Below are positions 1 through 11,385 of a stretch of 60,000 bases of DNA, piece by piece. The stretch is from positions 52,516,001 through 52,576,000 of the forward strand of contig CM060731.1 of NCBI GenBank assembly GCA_030704615.1. The letters run 5' to 3'. Numbering within the stretch: position 1 is the stretch's first letter; the number at the start of each line of letters is the position of its first letter. The stretch is from Takakia lepidozioides. Its lineage: Eukaryota > Streptophyta > Takakiopsida > Takakiales > Takakiaceae. The notes under the pieces were generated by a model, which did not search any database, was not told where the DNA came from, and worked only from the letters and a program-made list of their open reading frames with translations. The translations under genes were made by a program, and so were the position numbers.

Positions 1-151
1 ATTTCATCTTCAAAGAAATAGATTTGCTTATTCTCTGAATAATGTGGGAAACCTGTTCATATGTACAGAAGCGCCTGTCCCGGTGACGAGATCTCTCAAA
101 CAAGTATTGAGACACATTTCCGTGTACTGAGGGATTAAGTGTTTACAAGAA

Positions 152-3100
152 ATGCAGCATGGAAGGCCTGAATCACACAATTGTTTGCTGACACATGAGA
201 GCAATTGCAGGAATAGCACCTCCACCATCACCACTGCTTTTGAAAGATGGCCAAGAGAAGGAGTCAGTACGACGTTTTTTGGTGTTTATGGGGATGTGAG
301 ATCACTGTGTAAGGAGGGACGACTAAAAGAGGCACTCCACATTTTGAACCAACCCGGCATTCAGGTAGATTGCAAAACTTATGTGTGTCTCTTGCAGGGG
401 TGCATCAATAGTAAAGCCCTAGCAGAGGGAAAGCAGGTGCATATCCACATTACACAAAGCGGGCTCAAGGCCAGCATCTTTCTCAACAACACCCTTATCA
501 ACATGTATGCAAAATGTGGAAACGTGGTAGATGCACACCAGGTGTTTGATAAAATGCCTGAACGAGACAAGTTCACATGGAGTATGATGATTGCTGGATA
601 TGCCAAGCATGGGCTTGCTGAGAAAGCTTTTCAAATCTATGAGCAAATGCAAGGGGAAGGGGTGACGCCCGACAGGGTGACATTTACTTCTGTTCTTAAC
701 GCATGTGCCAGGATAGGGGCCCTGGAAAGGTGCCAAAGGATTCATGCTGACATCATAAAAACTGGAGTTGTGCCAGATATTACTTTGGAGACTACCCTCC
801 TCAACATGTATGCTAAATGTGGGTGCATAAAGGATGCGCGCCAAATATTCAAAAATATGGCGGAACGAAATACGGTCTCATGGAATGCCATGATCACAGG
901 ATATGCTAAGCATGGGCATTGTGAAGAGGCTCTTGCAATCTATAAGCAAATGCAACAGGATGGAATTACACCGGATGTGGTCTCATTCATTTGTGTTTTG
1001 AATGCATGTGCGAGCCTAGGATCCCTAGAAGAGGGCAAGCGGGTTCATGCTGATATTTCTGAAACTGAAGTTGGGTCATATATTAATTTGGATAACAGTC
1101 TTGTGCAAATGTATGCCAAATGTGGGAGCCTAAAGGATGCATGTCACGTGTTTGACAAAATAGTGGAACGGGATGTGGTCTCTTGGAACACCATGATCGT
1201 AGGATACACCCAGCATGGACAAGGTGAAATGGCTTTAAAACTGTTTGAGCAAATGCAACAGGAAAGGGTAAGGCCAGATAGGGTGACATTCATTTGTGCA
1301 CTCAATGCATGTGCCAGCCTGGGAGCCCTAGAAAAGGGCAAGCAGGTGCATACTGACATTCTCAAAACTGGGATTGGGTTGAATATTAATTTAGAGAACA
1401 CCCTTATTGACATGTATGCCAAATGTGGAAGTGTAAAGGATGCACTTCAAGTGTTTGACAAAATGGGAAAACGAGATGTTGTCTCCTGGAACTCCATGAT
1501 CGCAGGCTATACCCAGTGTGGACATGGTGAAGAAGCTCTCAAAATCTATGCCCGAATGCTACGTGAAGGGGTTGCGGTGATGCCCAACAGGGTCACATTC
1601 ACTTGTGTTCTTAATGCATGTGCCAGTCTAAAAGCCCTGAACAGAGGCCAGCAGGTGCATGCTGACATCATGAAAACCAGAATTGTTTCAGACATTACCT
1701 TAGAGACTACTCTTGTCGACATGTATGCCAAATGCGGGAGCATAAAGGATGCACGCAGGTTGTTCGACAAAATGGCTGAGCGGAATTTGGTCTCATGGAA
1801 TACCATGATAGCAGGTTATGCTGAGCATGGGGATGGTGAAGAGGTGTTCAAAATTTATGAGCAAATGCAACAGGAAGGCTTGAAACCAGACAGTAGCACC
1901 TTCAAGTCTTTACTCTCTGCATGTAGCCATATGGGCCTAGTAGATGAAGGTCGAAATGTCTTTGAATCCATGAGTAGAGATTATGGCCTCACACCTACAG
2001 TGGAGCATTTTGCCTGTATGGTGAATCTTCTTGGTGGTGCAGGGCGACTGGACAAGAGGTCACTCTGTCAAGAGGGACGACTAAAAGAGGCGCTGCACAT
2101 GTTGAACCAACCCAGCATTCGTGCTGACTTGGATATTTATGTCTTTCTCTTGCAGCAGTGCCTCGATATGAAAGCCCTAGCTGAGGGAAAGCAGGTGCAT
2201 GCCCACATTGTTGAAAGTGGATTCAAGCCAAGCATATTTCTTGACAACACCCTTATCAACATGTATGCCAAGTGCAGGAGTATGGTAGATGCATACCAAG
2301 TATTTGACAAAATGCCTAAACGAGATATGCATACATGGAGTATGATGATTGCAGGATATGCAAAGCAAGGGAATCCTGAGGAAGCTTTCAAAGTCTATGA
2401 ACAAATGCAAAGGGAAGGGGTGATACCTGACAGGGTCACATTCACTTGCGTTCTAAATGCATGCGCCAGACTGGGATCCTTGGACAGGGGTGAGCGGGTC
2501 CATGCTGACATCATGAAAATTGGAATTGCATCAGATATTACTTTGGAGACCACCCTTATTGACATGTATGCCAAATGTGGGAGCATGAAGCATGCACGTA
2601 GATTGTTTGACCAAATGGAGAAACAGAATGTGGTCTCATGGAATGCCATGATCGCAGGATATGTCAAGCATGGACATGGTGAAGAGGCATTTCAAGTATA
2701 TGAGCAAATGCAAAGGGAAGGAATAATGCCCAACATGGTCACATTCACATCTTTGCTAAATGCATGTGCTAGGCTAGGAGCCCTGGAAAGGGGCAAGCGG
2801 GTTCATGCTGACATCATCTTGAAGGGATTTGATCCAGACATTATTTTGGAGACTACCCTTGTTGACATGTATGCCAAATGTGGGAGCATAGAGGATGCAC
2901 AGAAAGTTTTCAACAAGATGGCTGAGCGGAATGTGTTCGCATGGAACGCCATGATCGCAGGATATGCTATGCATGGGCATGGTGGAGATGCTTTCAGAAC
3001 CTACAAGAAAATGCAACAAGAAGGCTTGAAGCCGGACAATGTCACATTTCTATCCCTTCTGTCTGCATGCAACCATGCAGGCCTAGTGGATAAAGGCCGA

Positions 3101-3367
3101 AATTATTTTGATTCCATGCAGCGAGATTATGGCCTTACTCCTACAGTTGAGCATTTTGTCTGCATGGTGGATCTTCTTGGCCGAGTAGGGGAACTGGATG
3201 AGGCACATGACTTAATTAACAAAATGCCAATGAAACCAGATGCTATGGTGTGGCGAGCCTTGCTTGGTGCCTGCAGAATTCATGGCAATGTGGAGGTAGC
3301 AGAATATGCCGCCAAATCCCTTCTCAAGTTGGATCTGCATCATGCTGGAGCTTACGTGCTGCTATAA
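152..3367 (+). CDS. Fused tandem PLS-type PPR protein, 1071 aa
   Basis: Intronless reading frame for a PLS-class pentatricopeptide-repeat protein. The family binds organellar RNA in plastids or mitochondria, usually for C-to-U editing. Repeat signatures such as NMYAKCG, VFDKMPERD, SWNAMIAGYAKHG and VTFTSVLNACA recur throughout. Residues of about 45-630 form one complete PPR block ending in an E-type start (VEHFACMVNLLGGAGRLD). At about residue 633 (near 2053) the text jumps to RSLCQEGRLKEALHMLNQ, which matches this protein's own N-terminal region. A second, shorter PPR block then runs to an E domain (KPDAMVWRALLGACRIHGNVEVAE). The gene is therefore two tandem PPR copies joined in frame. It ends at a TAA where relatives continue into E+ and DYW. 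The N terminus from 152 is plausible, but I see no clear transit peptide. It may be expressed as a truncated PPR or be a pseudogene. Confidence 0.8.
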   Translation: MQHGRPESHNCLLTHESNCRNSTSTITTAFERWPREGVSTTFFGVYGDVRSLCKEGRLKEALHILNQPGIQVDCKTYVCLLQGCINSKALAEGKQVHIHITQSGLKASIFLNNTLINMYAKCGNVVDAHQVFDKMPERDKFTWSMMIAGYAKHGLAEKAFQIYEQMQGEGVTPDRVTFTSVLNACARIGALERCQRIHADIIKTGVVPDITLETTLLNMYAKCGCIKDARQIFKNMAERNTVSWNAMITGYAKHGHCEEALAIYKQMQQDGITPDVVSFICVLNACASLGSLEEGKRVHADISETEVGSYINLDNSLVQMYAKCGSLKDACHVFDKIVERDVVSWNTMIVGYTQHGQGEMALKLFEQMQQERVRPDRVTFICALNACASLGALEKGKQVHTDILKTGIGLNINLENTLIDMYAKCGSVKDALQVFDKMGKRDVVSWNSMIAGYTQCGHGEEALKIYARMLREGVAVMPNRVTFTCVLNACASLKALNRGQQVHADIMKTRIVSDITLETTLVDMYAKCGSIKDARRLFDKMAERNLVSWNTMIAGYAEHGDGEEVFKIYEQMQQEGLKPDSSTFKSLLSACSHMGLVDEGRNVFESMSRDYGLTPTVEHFACMVNLLGGAGRLDKRSLCQEGRLKEALHMLNQPSIRADLDIYVFLLQQCLDMKALAEGKQVHAHIVESGFKPSIFLDNTLINMYAKCRSMVDAYQVFDKMPKRDMHTWSMMIAGYAKQGNPEEAFKVYEQMQREGVIPDRVTFTCVLNACARLGSLDRGERVHADIMKIGIASDITLETTLIDMYAKCGSMKHARRLFDQMEKQNVVSWNAMIAGYVKHGHGEEAFQVYEQMQREGIMPNMVTFTSLLNACARLGALERGKRVHADIILKGFDPDIILETTLVDMYAKCGSIEDAQKVFNKMAERNVFAWNAMIAGYAMHGHGGDAFRTYKKMQQEGLKPDNVTFLSLLSACNHAGLVDKGRNYFDSMQRDYGLTPTVEHFVCMVDLLGRVGELDEAHDLINKMPMKPDAMVWRALLGACRIHGNVEVAEYAAKSLLKLDLHHAGAYVLL

Positions 3368-3853
3368 AACATCTATGCTGCGGCTGTCAGGTGGGATGAT
3401 AAAGCAAAGGTGAGACAGCTGATGGAAGAGAGGGGTCAGACAGGAGCCCGGGCGCAGCTTCATTGAGGTGGACAGCCAGGTGCATGAGTTCGTTTAGATG
3501 ACAATTCGCATCCCCAAATTGAGGATATCTGTTCTGAGCTGAAGAGGTTGTCTGGACAGATGGGGGAGGCTGGGTGTGTGCCAGACACGCGCTTTGTATT
3601 GCATGATGTGGAGGAGGAGCAAAAGGAATTCTCTCTTTGCCAGCACAGTGAAAAGCTGGCCATTGCCTTTGGTCTCATTAGCAAGCCCCCTGGGATGCCT
3701 ATCTGCATCATGAAGAATCTTCGGGGCTGTGGTGATTGCCACACTCCTACAAAGTTCATCTCCAACATTGTTGGGTGAGCAATTACTGTACGGGATGCCA
3801 ATCACTTTCACCACTTCCAAGATGGGATGTCCTCTTGTGGAGATTACTGGTGA
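3368..3853 (+). pseudogene. Decayed E+/DYW tail of the upstream PPR gene
   Basis: Downstream of the TAA at 3365-3367 the frame continues as NIYAAAVRWDD, the usual text after the E domain. One-base frame slips near 3437 and 3496 separate it from later pieces (RSFIEVDSQVHEF, then DDNSHPQIEDICSELKRLSG). From 3548 the original frame resumes with PDTRFVLHDVEEEQKE, HSEKLAIAFGLIS and CGDCHTPTKFIS, the zinc-binding core of the DYW deaminase. A TGA at about 3776 interrupts it before the terminal CGDYW and stop at 3842-3853. The catalytic HSE and CxxC motifs are legible but cannot be translated together with the PPR tract. This looks like recent decay of a DYW editing factor. Confidence 0.85.
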
Positions 3854-5239
3854 AATAAGTGACATGCAGCATGAAAGAAAGCATGTTACTTCAATTAAAA
3901 GGTCAGATATCGATGTCACATCTCAAAGTTTATGTGGCTTTGAAAAGTTTTGCCAGATTCATAATCATCCAGGGTGGTCTTTCAAGGTGACGACCTCAAT
4001 GGGCAACCACTTTCCATTGGTAAGGTGCAAAGCTTCTACTGGGGTGACGGGATTGCCCAAACCTTCTCCAAGAACCCCATGCACCCACAAATGTATCTTG
4101 AACACTGCAAAAATGAAAAGAAAAGGAAAAACCAGTGAAAGTGTGAGAGTCGGTATCTCACCTTTGGTGAGCCTCCCATGGAAGACTGGGAATTCAAAGG
4201 TTGATTACTTGCAGGTACATAGAGGCATGCCGACACCTTTTCTTCTAATTCCCAGCAAGGTTGCAAGGTTGCAAACTTGCAAGGTCTTCAAATTGATTGT
4301 AATAAGGTGTCCAGCAGAGGGACCCCTCATGTCTGGCATAAAAGTGAATCAAAGTTTACAGTCTTTGAAAGCACGAAGCCTTACCGTGACCACATATGGT
4401 GTCATCCTTGATCTTTAACTGGTCCTTTTTAATCTGCAGAATTTATGTTGCAGGTACATTTGCGAGCTTACAGTGACGGGCACAACTGTGCAACCTGTAC
4501 TACTTCAATCCCAACTCTCTCCCGTTACTAATATGTGTGGCCCCCAATTGAATTGAAGCTAGATCTGAGTTTAGTACTGGAAACTGTCGTTCCACAATAC
4601 AGGATGGACTCCGAAACTGCAACAGAAAGATCCAAGGGGGAGGGGGCAAAAAGAAGAGAAGGCTGGGATTTGAATCCAGATAGAATTTTTTAGTCTGAAG
4701 CCAGGAGCTGCAGTACCATCCCCTTAAAAGACTCTTGTTCCAGAAATAAAGCTGCTGAAGCTGAACACATCCACCAAAGATCCCCAACTGCATGGTACCT
4801 AGGCATGCTTTGATGCTGTGGGCGAACAGCTGCACTGAAGGGCCTATCCACAAGCAGCCTTTCGAAATTTACATAGCTATATCGCTCACCCTTCAAAATC
4901 TGGCATTCATGGTGAAACTCTTGGGAGTGTCACATTGTGGAAAAGGCGGGCAGCTGGATTGATTAGTTTGTCCAACATGCTTTAAGAGTTATGTCTGTTG
5001 CCAGATCTTAGCCAGCATCCAGTTTCTTAAGCATAAGGAAGTTAAGCACAGTATGTGGGGGTATGTGTGGGGGAGTGTGTTGGACTGGGAATAACCTTCC
5101 GAAGGAAGTGTAAGTTGTGGTGTCTCTTCACCCCTAAGGGCTACTGCCTTCCGGTAGGGGGTGTGGTTACTTTAATTGAAAGAGATTAGTTTTCAGAAGC
5201 TGTCCATGAATAGTGGGTGGGGCAAGATTACCAAGATTG
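3854..5239. other. Spacer between convergent PPR genes
   Basis: I see no convincing gene. Short open frames on both strands have no recognisable domain. Small self-complementary runs occur at about 5095-5160 (CCTTCCGAAGG; CTTCCGGTAGGGG). The stretch is presumably the 3' flanks of the two PPR genes. Confidence 0.5.
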
Positions 5240-5493
5240 TTAACAATTTTGCTCCTCCATGTCATGCAACACAAAGCATGTGTCAGGAACATATCCAGCC
5301 TCCTCCATCTGCTGGATCAACCTGGATTTTCTCAGTTTGTGGATGGAATTTGTCTTCTGCGACGAATGTATGGACCTGGTTGTCCACCTCGATGATGCTG
5401 CACCTTTCTCACGCCTCCATCCTCCATCATTTTTCTCACCTTTGCTACTTACTCCCAATTGCCAGCTGCAGCCTAGATGCATGATAGCAGCAC
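5240..5493 (-). pseudogene. Decayed E+/DYW tail of the minus-strand PPR gene
   Basis: Past the stop at 5494-5496 the minus strand still carries broken pieces of the expected C terminus: an E+ stretch of the EVDNQVHTFVAED type, then LIQQMEEAGYVPDTCFVLHDMEEQ, the start of a DYW domain. The pieces lie in different frames and the catalytic HSE and CxxC parts are absent. The gene has lost its deaminase domain by frameshift and truncation. Confidence 0.75.
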
Positions 5494-7233
5494 TTAAGTT
5501 CCAGCCTCCTGTGAATACAATGCCAGAAATTTTTTTGCCACACGTTCTGCAACCTCCACTTTGTCATGAATTCTGCAAGCACCAAGCAAGGCCCCCCAAA
5601 CCCCAATATGTGGTTCCATTGGCATTTTGTTAATGAAATCCTCTGCCTCATCTAATTGCCCTGCACGGCCAAGAAGGTCCACCATGCAGCCAAAATGTTC
5701 TCGGGTAGGAGTGAGGCCATGATCTCGAGTCATGGAGTCAAAATAGTGATGGCCTTCTTCCACCAGACCCACATAGCTACATGCACATAGAACACATATA
5801 AAGGTGATACTGTTTGGATTCAAGCCTTCCTGTTGCATTTGTTCAAATAGTTGCAGAGCTTCCATACCACACCCCTGCTGAGCATATCCTGCAATCATCG
5901 TATTCCACGAGGGCACATCTCGTTCAGCCATATTGTCGAGCACCTGACGCGCATCCTTAACGCTCCCACATTTTGCATACATATCAACCAGGGTATTCCC
6001 CAGAATTATATCTAATGGGATTTTGGCTTTCGTGATTTCAGCATGGACCTCCGTGCCCTTCTCCAGAGCTGCCAGACTCGCACATGCATTTAGAACAGAA
6101 ATGAATGTGACCTTGTCAGGCATCACCCCTTCTTGTATCATTTGCTCGTAGATCTCTAACGCATCCCTCCCACACCCATGCTGAGCATATCCAGTGATCA
6201 TTGCATTCCATGAGACCACGTTTCGCTGGGACATGTTGTCAAACACCTGACGTGCCTCCCTTATGCTCCCACATTTGGCATACATGTCAGCAAGGGCAGT
6301 CTCCAGAATGATATCTTGCCCAATTCCAGCTTTGACCATGTCAGCATGGACCTCTTTGCCCTTTTCCAGGGCTGCCAGGCCAGCACATGCATTGAGAATG
6401 GAAATGAATGTGACCTTGTCAGGAGTCACTCCTTCTTGTATCATTTGCTCATAAATCTCAAAAGCCTCCCTACCACACCCATGTTTTGCGAATCCTGCAA
6501 TCATTGTGCTCCATGAGACCACATCTCGTTTAGTCATATTGACAAACACTTGATGTGCATCCTTCATGCTCCGGCATTTGGCATACATGTCAACAAGGGC
6601 ATTCTCCAAATTTATGTATGATGCAATTCCAGATGTCATTATGTCAGCGTGGACCATTTTGCCCTTTTGCAGGGCTCCAAGGCTTGCACATGCCTTGAGA
6701 ATGCAAATGAATGTGACTTTGTCAGGCGTCACAGCTTCTCGTATCATTTCATCATATATCTCGAAGGCCTCACTACTGCACCCATGCTTGGCATATCCTC
6801 CTATCATTATATTCCATGTACACATATTTCGTTCAGGCATTTTGTCAAACAATCTGCGTGCATTCAGCACGCTCCCACACTTGGCATACATGTTGAGAAG
6901 GGTGTTCAGCAGAAAGATGTTTGGCTTAAATTCAGTTTGGATGATGTGGGTGTGCACCTGCTTTCCCTCTGCTAGGCATTTCCTGTTGATGCACTCCTGC
7001 AAGACACATATATAAGTATTGGAGTCTGCTCCAATGCCTTGTTGATTTAAAACATGCAACGCCTCCTTCAGTTGTCCTGCCTTGCATAGTGCCCTAACAT
7101 CCCCATAAGTGCCAGAAGAAACTCTGCTTGGTGCCTCTCTTGGTCCTTGAAAAGGAATGGTGATGGTGGAGGTGGTACCCTTGCTGCCAGTCTGATGTCC
7201 AACAAATAAGTGTGCCTGATTTGACTCTGCCAT
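5494..7233 (-). CDS. PLS-type PPR protein with E domain, 579 aa
   Basis: Single open frame for an organellar RNA-binding PPR protein, paralogous to the gene at 152-3367. Both share an N-terminal region (STSTITxxF, YGDVRxLCKxGxLKEALHxLNQxGI) followed by PLS repeats with LxMYAKCGS, VSWNxMIxGYAxHG and PDKVTFISxLNACAxLAALEKG. The C terminus reaches the E domain (EHFGCMVDLLGRAGQLDEAEDFINKMPMEP, then GVWGALLGACRIHDKVEVAE) and stops after KKFLALYSQEAGT, inside the region where relatives continue to E+ and DYW. Broken DYW text follows at once, so the stop comes from a frameshift. It could still act as a site-recognition PPR that recruits a DYW protein in trans. Start chosen at the first Met of the conserved N-terminal block. 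Confidence 0.8.
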   Translation of the reverse strand: MAESNQAHLFVGHQTGSKGTTSTITIPFQGPREAPSRVSSGTYGDVRALCKAGQLKEALHVLNQQGIGADSNTYICVLQECINRKCLAEGKQVHTHIIQTEFKPNIFLLNTLLNMYAKCGSVLNARRLFDKMPERNMCTWNIMIGGYAKHGCSSEAFEIYDEMIREAVTPDKVTFICILKACASLGALQKGKMVHADIMTSGIASYINLENALVDMYAKCRSMKDAHQVFVNMTKRDVVSWSTMIAGFAKHGCGREAFEIYEQMIQEGVTPDKVTFISILNACAGLAALEKGKEVHADMVKAGIGQDIILETALADMYAKCGSIREARQVFDNMSQRNVVSWNAMITGYAQHGCGRDALEIYEQMIQEGVMPDKVTFISVLNACASLAALEKGTEVHAEITKAKIPLDIILGNTLVDMYAKCGSVKDARQVLDNMAERDVPSWNTMIAGYAQQGCGMEALQLFEQMQQEGLNPNSITFICVLCACSYVGLVEEGHHYFDSMTRDHGLTPTREHFGCMVDLLGRAGQLDEAEDFINKMPMEPHIGVWGALLGACRIHDKVEVAERVAKKFLALYSQEAGT

Positions 7234-9700
7234 CCTGCAGGACTCAGAACTCTCAGTTACAAGCCCTCAAAACTCATAAATCTTCGAAGAAAGATCCCTC
7301 CATAAGGACCGGATTCTAGCTACATATGAACAGCATTACGAAACTATTCCAGTTGACCACTTCAATGATAAAAAATTACCAATTCTATCTGTTTGGATGT
7401 GGGACTCTTGGCATGTACCCTTTGTATTCTGGGCCTGAAGGTCCACCGCTGTGTAGATTGAAGATAGAACTGTCACCAGATTGTGCTTGGCCTTTGATCG
7501 TGGCAGCTAGCTCTGCTTTCAGCCAGAGAGGGTTTGACCAACTCTCAATCCCAAGGACCTCTTTTGTGCGCTTGTCTCCAAAGTCCGGTGACCTTTGACT
7601 CTTCTGTGAAAATCAAGCATGCGCAGCTGAGCATGCGTACCATAGTATCATTTAGACAATGCTACAACCAACAACTCCATAATCTTGTTTGAAGCAACGG
7701 GCCAAAACATTGATCAACCAGCTTCGTTGCTAAAAATTTGACTTCTGCAGCAATAAGAACCACTACTGCAGGTTTCACAGTATAATCTTAACAGCCATGT
7801 ATAAACGAAACTTCACCATGGTCCAGTCTACAAATACAAATGGGCATACCAGCTTCACCAGAAAATGACATCCCTTCATCCTAGAACTAAGAATGTTACA
7901 TTCGACATAGTAACCTTACCTTATCACACCTGTTGTCCCACCCCTGCGAAGGATCAGACATAAACTCCTGCCAAAGATCTTCTATGTTTCTGATTTGGCC
8001 TGCATGTAGACACCAGCTACGTAAATGTGTCGTGGCTCCAAATTGCCTAATTGCGTGGGAGGCAGCCACAGCAAAATTGAGACCTCGGCAAGCACAGCAG
8101 CAATCTCTTGAAAGAGCCATGTTGAGCTGTGTGCGGGATGAGAGCCATCCAGTCCAACCTGGAGAAATGGGCAACCACGACAGCAATCTCCAGAGAAATC
8201 TATGGTCGCATGTACCCTGCATTGGAGGCTTCCGTTGCAACGTAGAGAAATTGGCAAGTACACCAGAATGCTTGAGACAGAGCCACGGTTGCATGTGCCC
8301 GGCGTTGGATCCATGCAGGCTCAAGACTGTCCTCGATCTTCCACACCGGCAGAGACACAGTAGATCGACGGGCCAGGTTATGGAGCTGCAATGGACATCC
8401 ACCTTGGCCATGCCGGGCCCCAGATCAATGCAAAAGATGGCTGGGACGCCACCTCAACCAACAGGGAAGCCGCAGAAAGGTGTAGACACTCCCTAGACTG
8501 TGTTCCTCGGAGCTATCCAGGGTCCATATTCTTCTCTACTCTTTCAGCAGAAACTGCACTCATTCACTTTATGATCATACCCACGGTGCAGTTGACATGA
8601 TTGTCCTCCATCAGCTTGCTCACTATTCTGCAGAAATCTGATAAATTTCTCTTTTCTCCAACCTGAGAGAGTTCTGGCCACAGCCCCCTGTAAGATACCC
8701 TTTCTTCTGCAAATAAACCCGCAGTTGGTCTCCTTAAAATGGAGTACTAAATTACCATAGTTGTGACACAGTGGTCTTCGTGGTGCAGTGCAGAGCAGCA
8801 ATTGCCTCACAGTGAGGATGGATAAAGGGCAGAAGGAGATGTACCTGCGGACTGATGACTTTGTTTTATCTTTCAGGGCATAGTCCCCTGAATATCCTCG
8901 CAAAGCCATTACGGGATTCTACCCAATGCAAGCCACATTATGCTTGGGACAGGGCGGGGGGAAGAGAGATAGAAAGCCAGAGAGATGGACAGAGCAGCTC
9001 CGAGGAATACAGATACAAACGTTTGTATGTTACTCGGGAACAGTGATTGCGAGTTGTATGCATTCTGTAGTTTATCGGCCAGACATTCATGGTTTTTGGT
9101 TCTTGTTCATTCTCTTCTTCCTTCCCATCTATTTCAAAGAATCTGTTTGGGGTTGGGGGAAAAGAATGTGTGTATGATGGTAAGACCCCAGATTGCAGTG
9201 CAGTGCAGTGCATTGTGGAGATGGGGCAGCTGCGAATGGTTATTGTTGAATTGCAGTAGAAGTGGGTCCATGATCATATGTTCAGAGGTACATGAGCTCC
9301 TCTATGGCTGTTATGAAAGAACAAGAGAGGAGGGATAAAGGGGACAAATGAGAAAACAATGCAAGGCCAGGAAGCACAACACTAAGCCTAGTTTCGAAGT
9401 ACTAAAATTGGGTGCTATGTACTTGCGTGGCTTGTGCCTTGCAACCAAGTCAATAGCACTGCAGATAAACTGATGAGCAACCTCTCATTGCTCCTTCGCT
9501 CTACCACCTCGCAAATTTCACATATACAGTCAAACACCGACCATCATTCATGTCAAAGCATCATTTCTGTCATGTCGACCCTCTTTTCTTAGAGTTCCCT
9601 TTGTTCTGAAATGTCAACCACATTATGAACTTGTAAACTTTGAAAAATGAGTATGTACATCAGCACTTGCACTTCCTAATATACATTGGAGGTCATCTGG
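7234..9700. other. Intergenic stretch upstream of the minus-strand PPR gene
   Basis: No protein family is recognisable. Overlapping open frames occur on both strands at about 7900-8500, but none has a domain or convincing codon pattern. A short CAGTG repeat lies at about 9197-9213. The stretch lies between the PPR start and the end of the fibrillin gene, both read leftwards, so it likely holds the PPR promoter and the fibrillin 3' UTR. Confidence 0.4.
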
Positions 9701-11385
9701 TCATGCTTGCCATGTGAATGGGGCCCTATCAACAACAAGATAATCACCCCGGATGTCCTTTGCCACCCTCACCTTCTCATCTATATAGACAGACTCAAAC
9801 CTGCACAATTAATAGAGCACATCAGTACGTCATAGAACCTAAGAGATACAAGTTAAGTTTCAATTTTGGTGTGACCAAGCCCATGCCATGCACTTGTCCT
9901 GCAAACAGTATACCAGTCATGGTAGATCCAGAATAAAAGCTGATATCCTGGGTAGCAACATGGCATTGTTAGTTTGTGCCACCATAACCTGTGTAAAAGA
10001 CACAGAAAACCTTCCATTCCCCTCATTTGAAATTGCTAGGGGACAACGTTGCCCTCACAAAAGGACTATTCCTGAAATCATTCAGAGCCACAGGGTTGAA
10101 CACTAACCAGCCCTGTCCAAATGGAGGAATTGGTATTCTTCGCCCCGCTACAGAAAGAGCTGCACTGGTAAACCTTCATCAAGAAAATAACATGTGAGAG
10201 GTCAGCCACATTATTTGCATGGAATGCCCCCTGATGGTCAGAATCTCCATTAAATCAACACTCCCGCTGCTGGTATCTATTGTGGAAAATCAGCCTGAAG
10301 ATGCCATCAGGTTACAGGATTTGAGTGCTAATGTCCAGCACATGAGGCTGGGACTGCAACAACCCACACCGTCTAGGAAAGAGCACTCTAAGAGAGGGAA
10401 AAGGAGATTGTGTGCCTGCATGCAAGCAAGAAACATTTCAGGACATTAGCCACGCCACCCCAGAAGAGGGGAGATAGTAGATGGTTGTCATTTGCTTCAG
10501 CATAGTACCACAGCTTGCCTTACTCCCTGCATGAAGGAATGGTGAAATATGCAGAGAGACGTACCTGAAGTTGATCCGTTGATTTGAAACCACTTCAATT
10601 GTTGAGTTGACAATAAATGCTCCACTAGGAGGAAACGTAATAACATTGTTCAATATGCCTTTCCGCACATCGATGACCTGCAAGCCAGTCTCCTCCAAGT
10701 GAGACAGTTTATTAAAGTCTACAATTCGCACTTTCATCGTGACCCATACTAATAACGCATGCGAGATATAATTTAATTCAACTGTAACAAGCAAAACACA
10801 TCTGACATCTGTGCAAGGAAGGATGCTACAAATGCGCATCACTGAAGATACAGTTCCACGGCTCACGGCTCTCTACATGTACATTGACGAGGGAAGACTG
10901 CGACAGACCTGCAAAATATCTCCAGCTTGAGTGCCAAAAAGATGAGCTTTCTCGATTATGAACAATTGCTCCTTCTCGGTGGTCCACAACATACGCCATG
11001 TAGCACTCAAAGAATCGTCCGTCGTCACACTATCAGCTCCCATAGTAGCCAACGCATCAATGGCTTTGATGATGCTCCCCCTCTTTTGCGGATCCTTCTG
11101 CGTACGCAAACCCCGCTGTTCGTCCTGAATCAGTCCCAGTAGATCGTCCCTGGCCAGCTGAGCGGTACCAGCAGCTGCTGCTGCGGCCATCCTCCATCGA
11201 TGTCTGCCTTCACTTCCCCCGTCGATACCTTCGCTTAGTCTATGCGTCCGCTCACGACGCCATTGAGAACTTCCTGCACCCTCCCCAGCTTCACGTAAGC
11301 ACAAGGCCGAGTGGCCTTGCATGCAGCAGCTCCGACTGCCCCCCACACTCGCTCCCGCTGCGCACACTGCCATGGCCGCTGCCAT
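9701..11385 (-). CDS. Plastid lipid-associated protein / fibrillin, four exons
   Basis: Four-exon gene for a PAP/fibrillin-family protein; the family is plastidial and binds lipids at plastoglobules or thylakoids. Exons on the minus strand: 11385-10909 (159 codons), 10677-10565, 10173-10108 and 9800-9701, giving about 251 aa. Splice sites fit GT-AG (donors GTCTGT, GTACGT, GTTAGT; acceptors CTTGCAG, GATGAAG, TGTGCAG) and phases match: R is split AG|G and W is split TG|G. Diagnostic text crosses the joins: RGLRTQKDPQKRGSIIKAID, SATWRMLWTTEKEQLFIIEK, GILNNVITFPPSGAF, IPIPPFGQGW, ESVYIDEKVRVAKDIRGDYL and a DRAPFTW end. The Ala/Ser/Arg-rich first 60 or so residues look like a transit peptide; a second Met at about residue 66 is an alternative start. 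It appears intact and is the only clearly functional host gene in the window. Confidence 0.88.

Noticed and set aside
3365-3778. Stops in the PPR/DYW tail as sites rescued by RNA editing
   Set aside because: Stop-removing U-to-C editing is known for organellar transcripts. These genes look nuclear, and two frameshifts accompany the stops, so decay is the simpler reading.
4660-4750. tRNA-like T-arm (GGATTCAAATCCC on the minus strand)
   Set aside because: The acceptor and anticodon stems do not form and the T-stem has a mismatch. No credible tRNA gene.
7896-8496. Overlapping open frames of up to 187 codons on both strands
   Set aside because: No frame stands out, no domain is present, and the competing frames have similar length.
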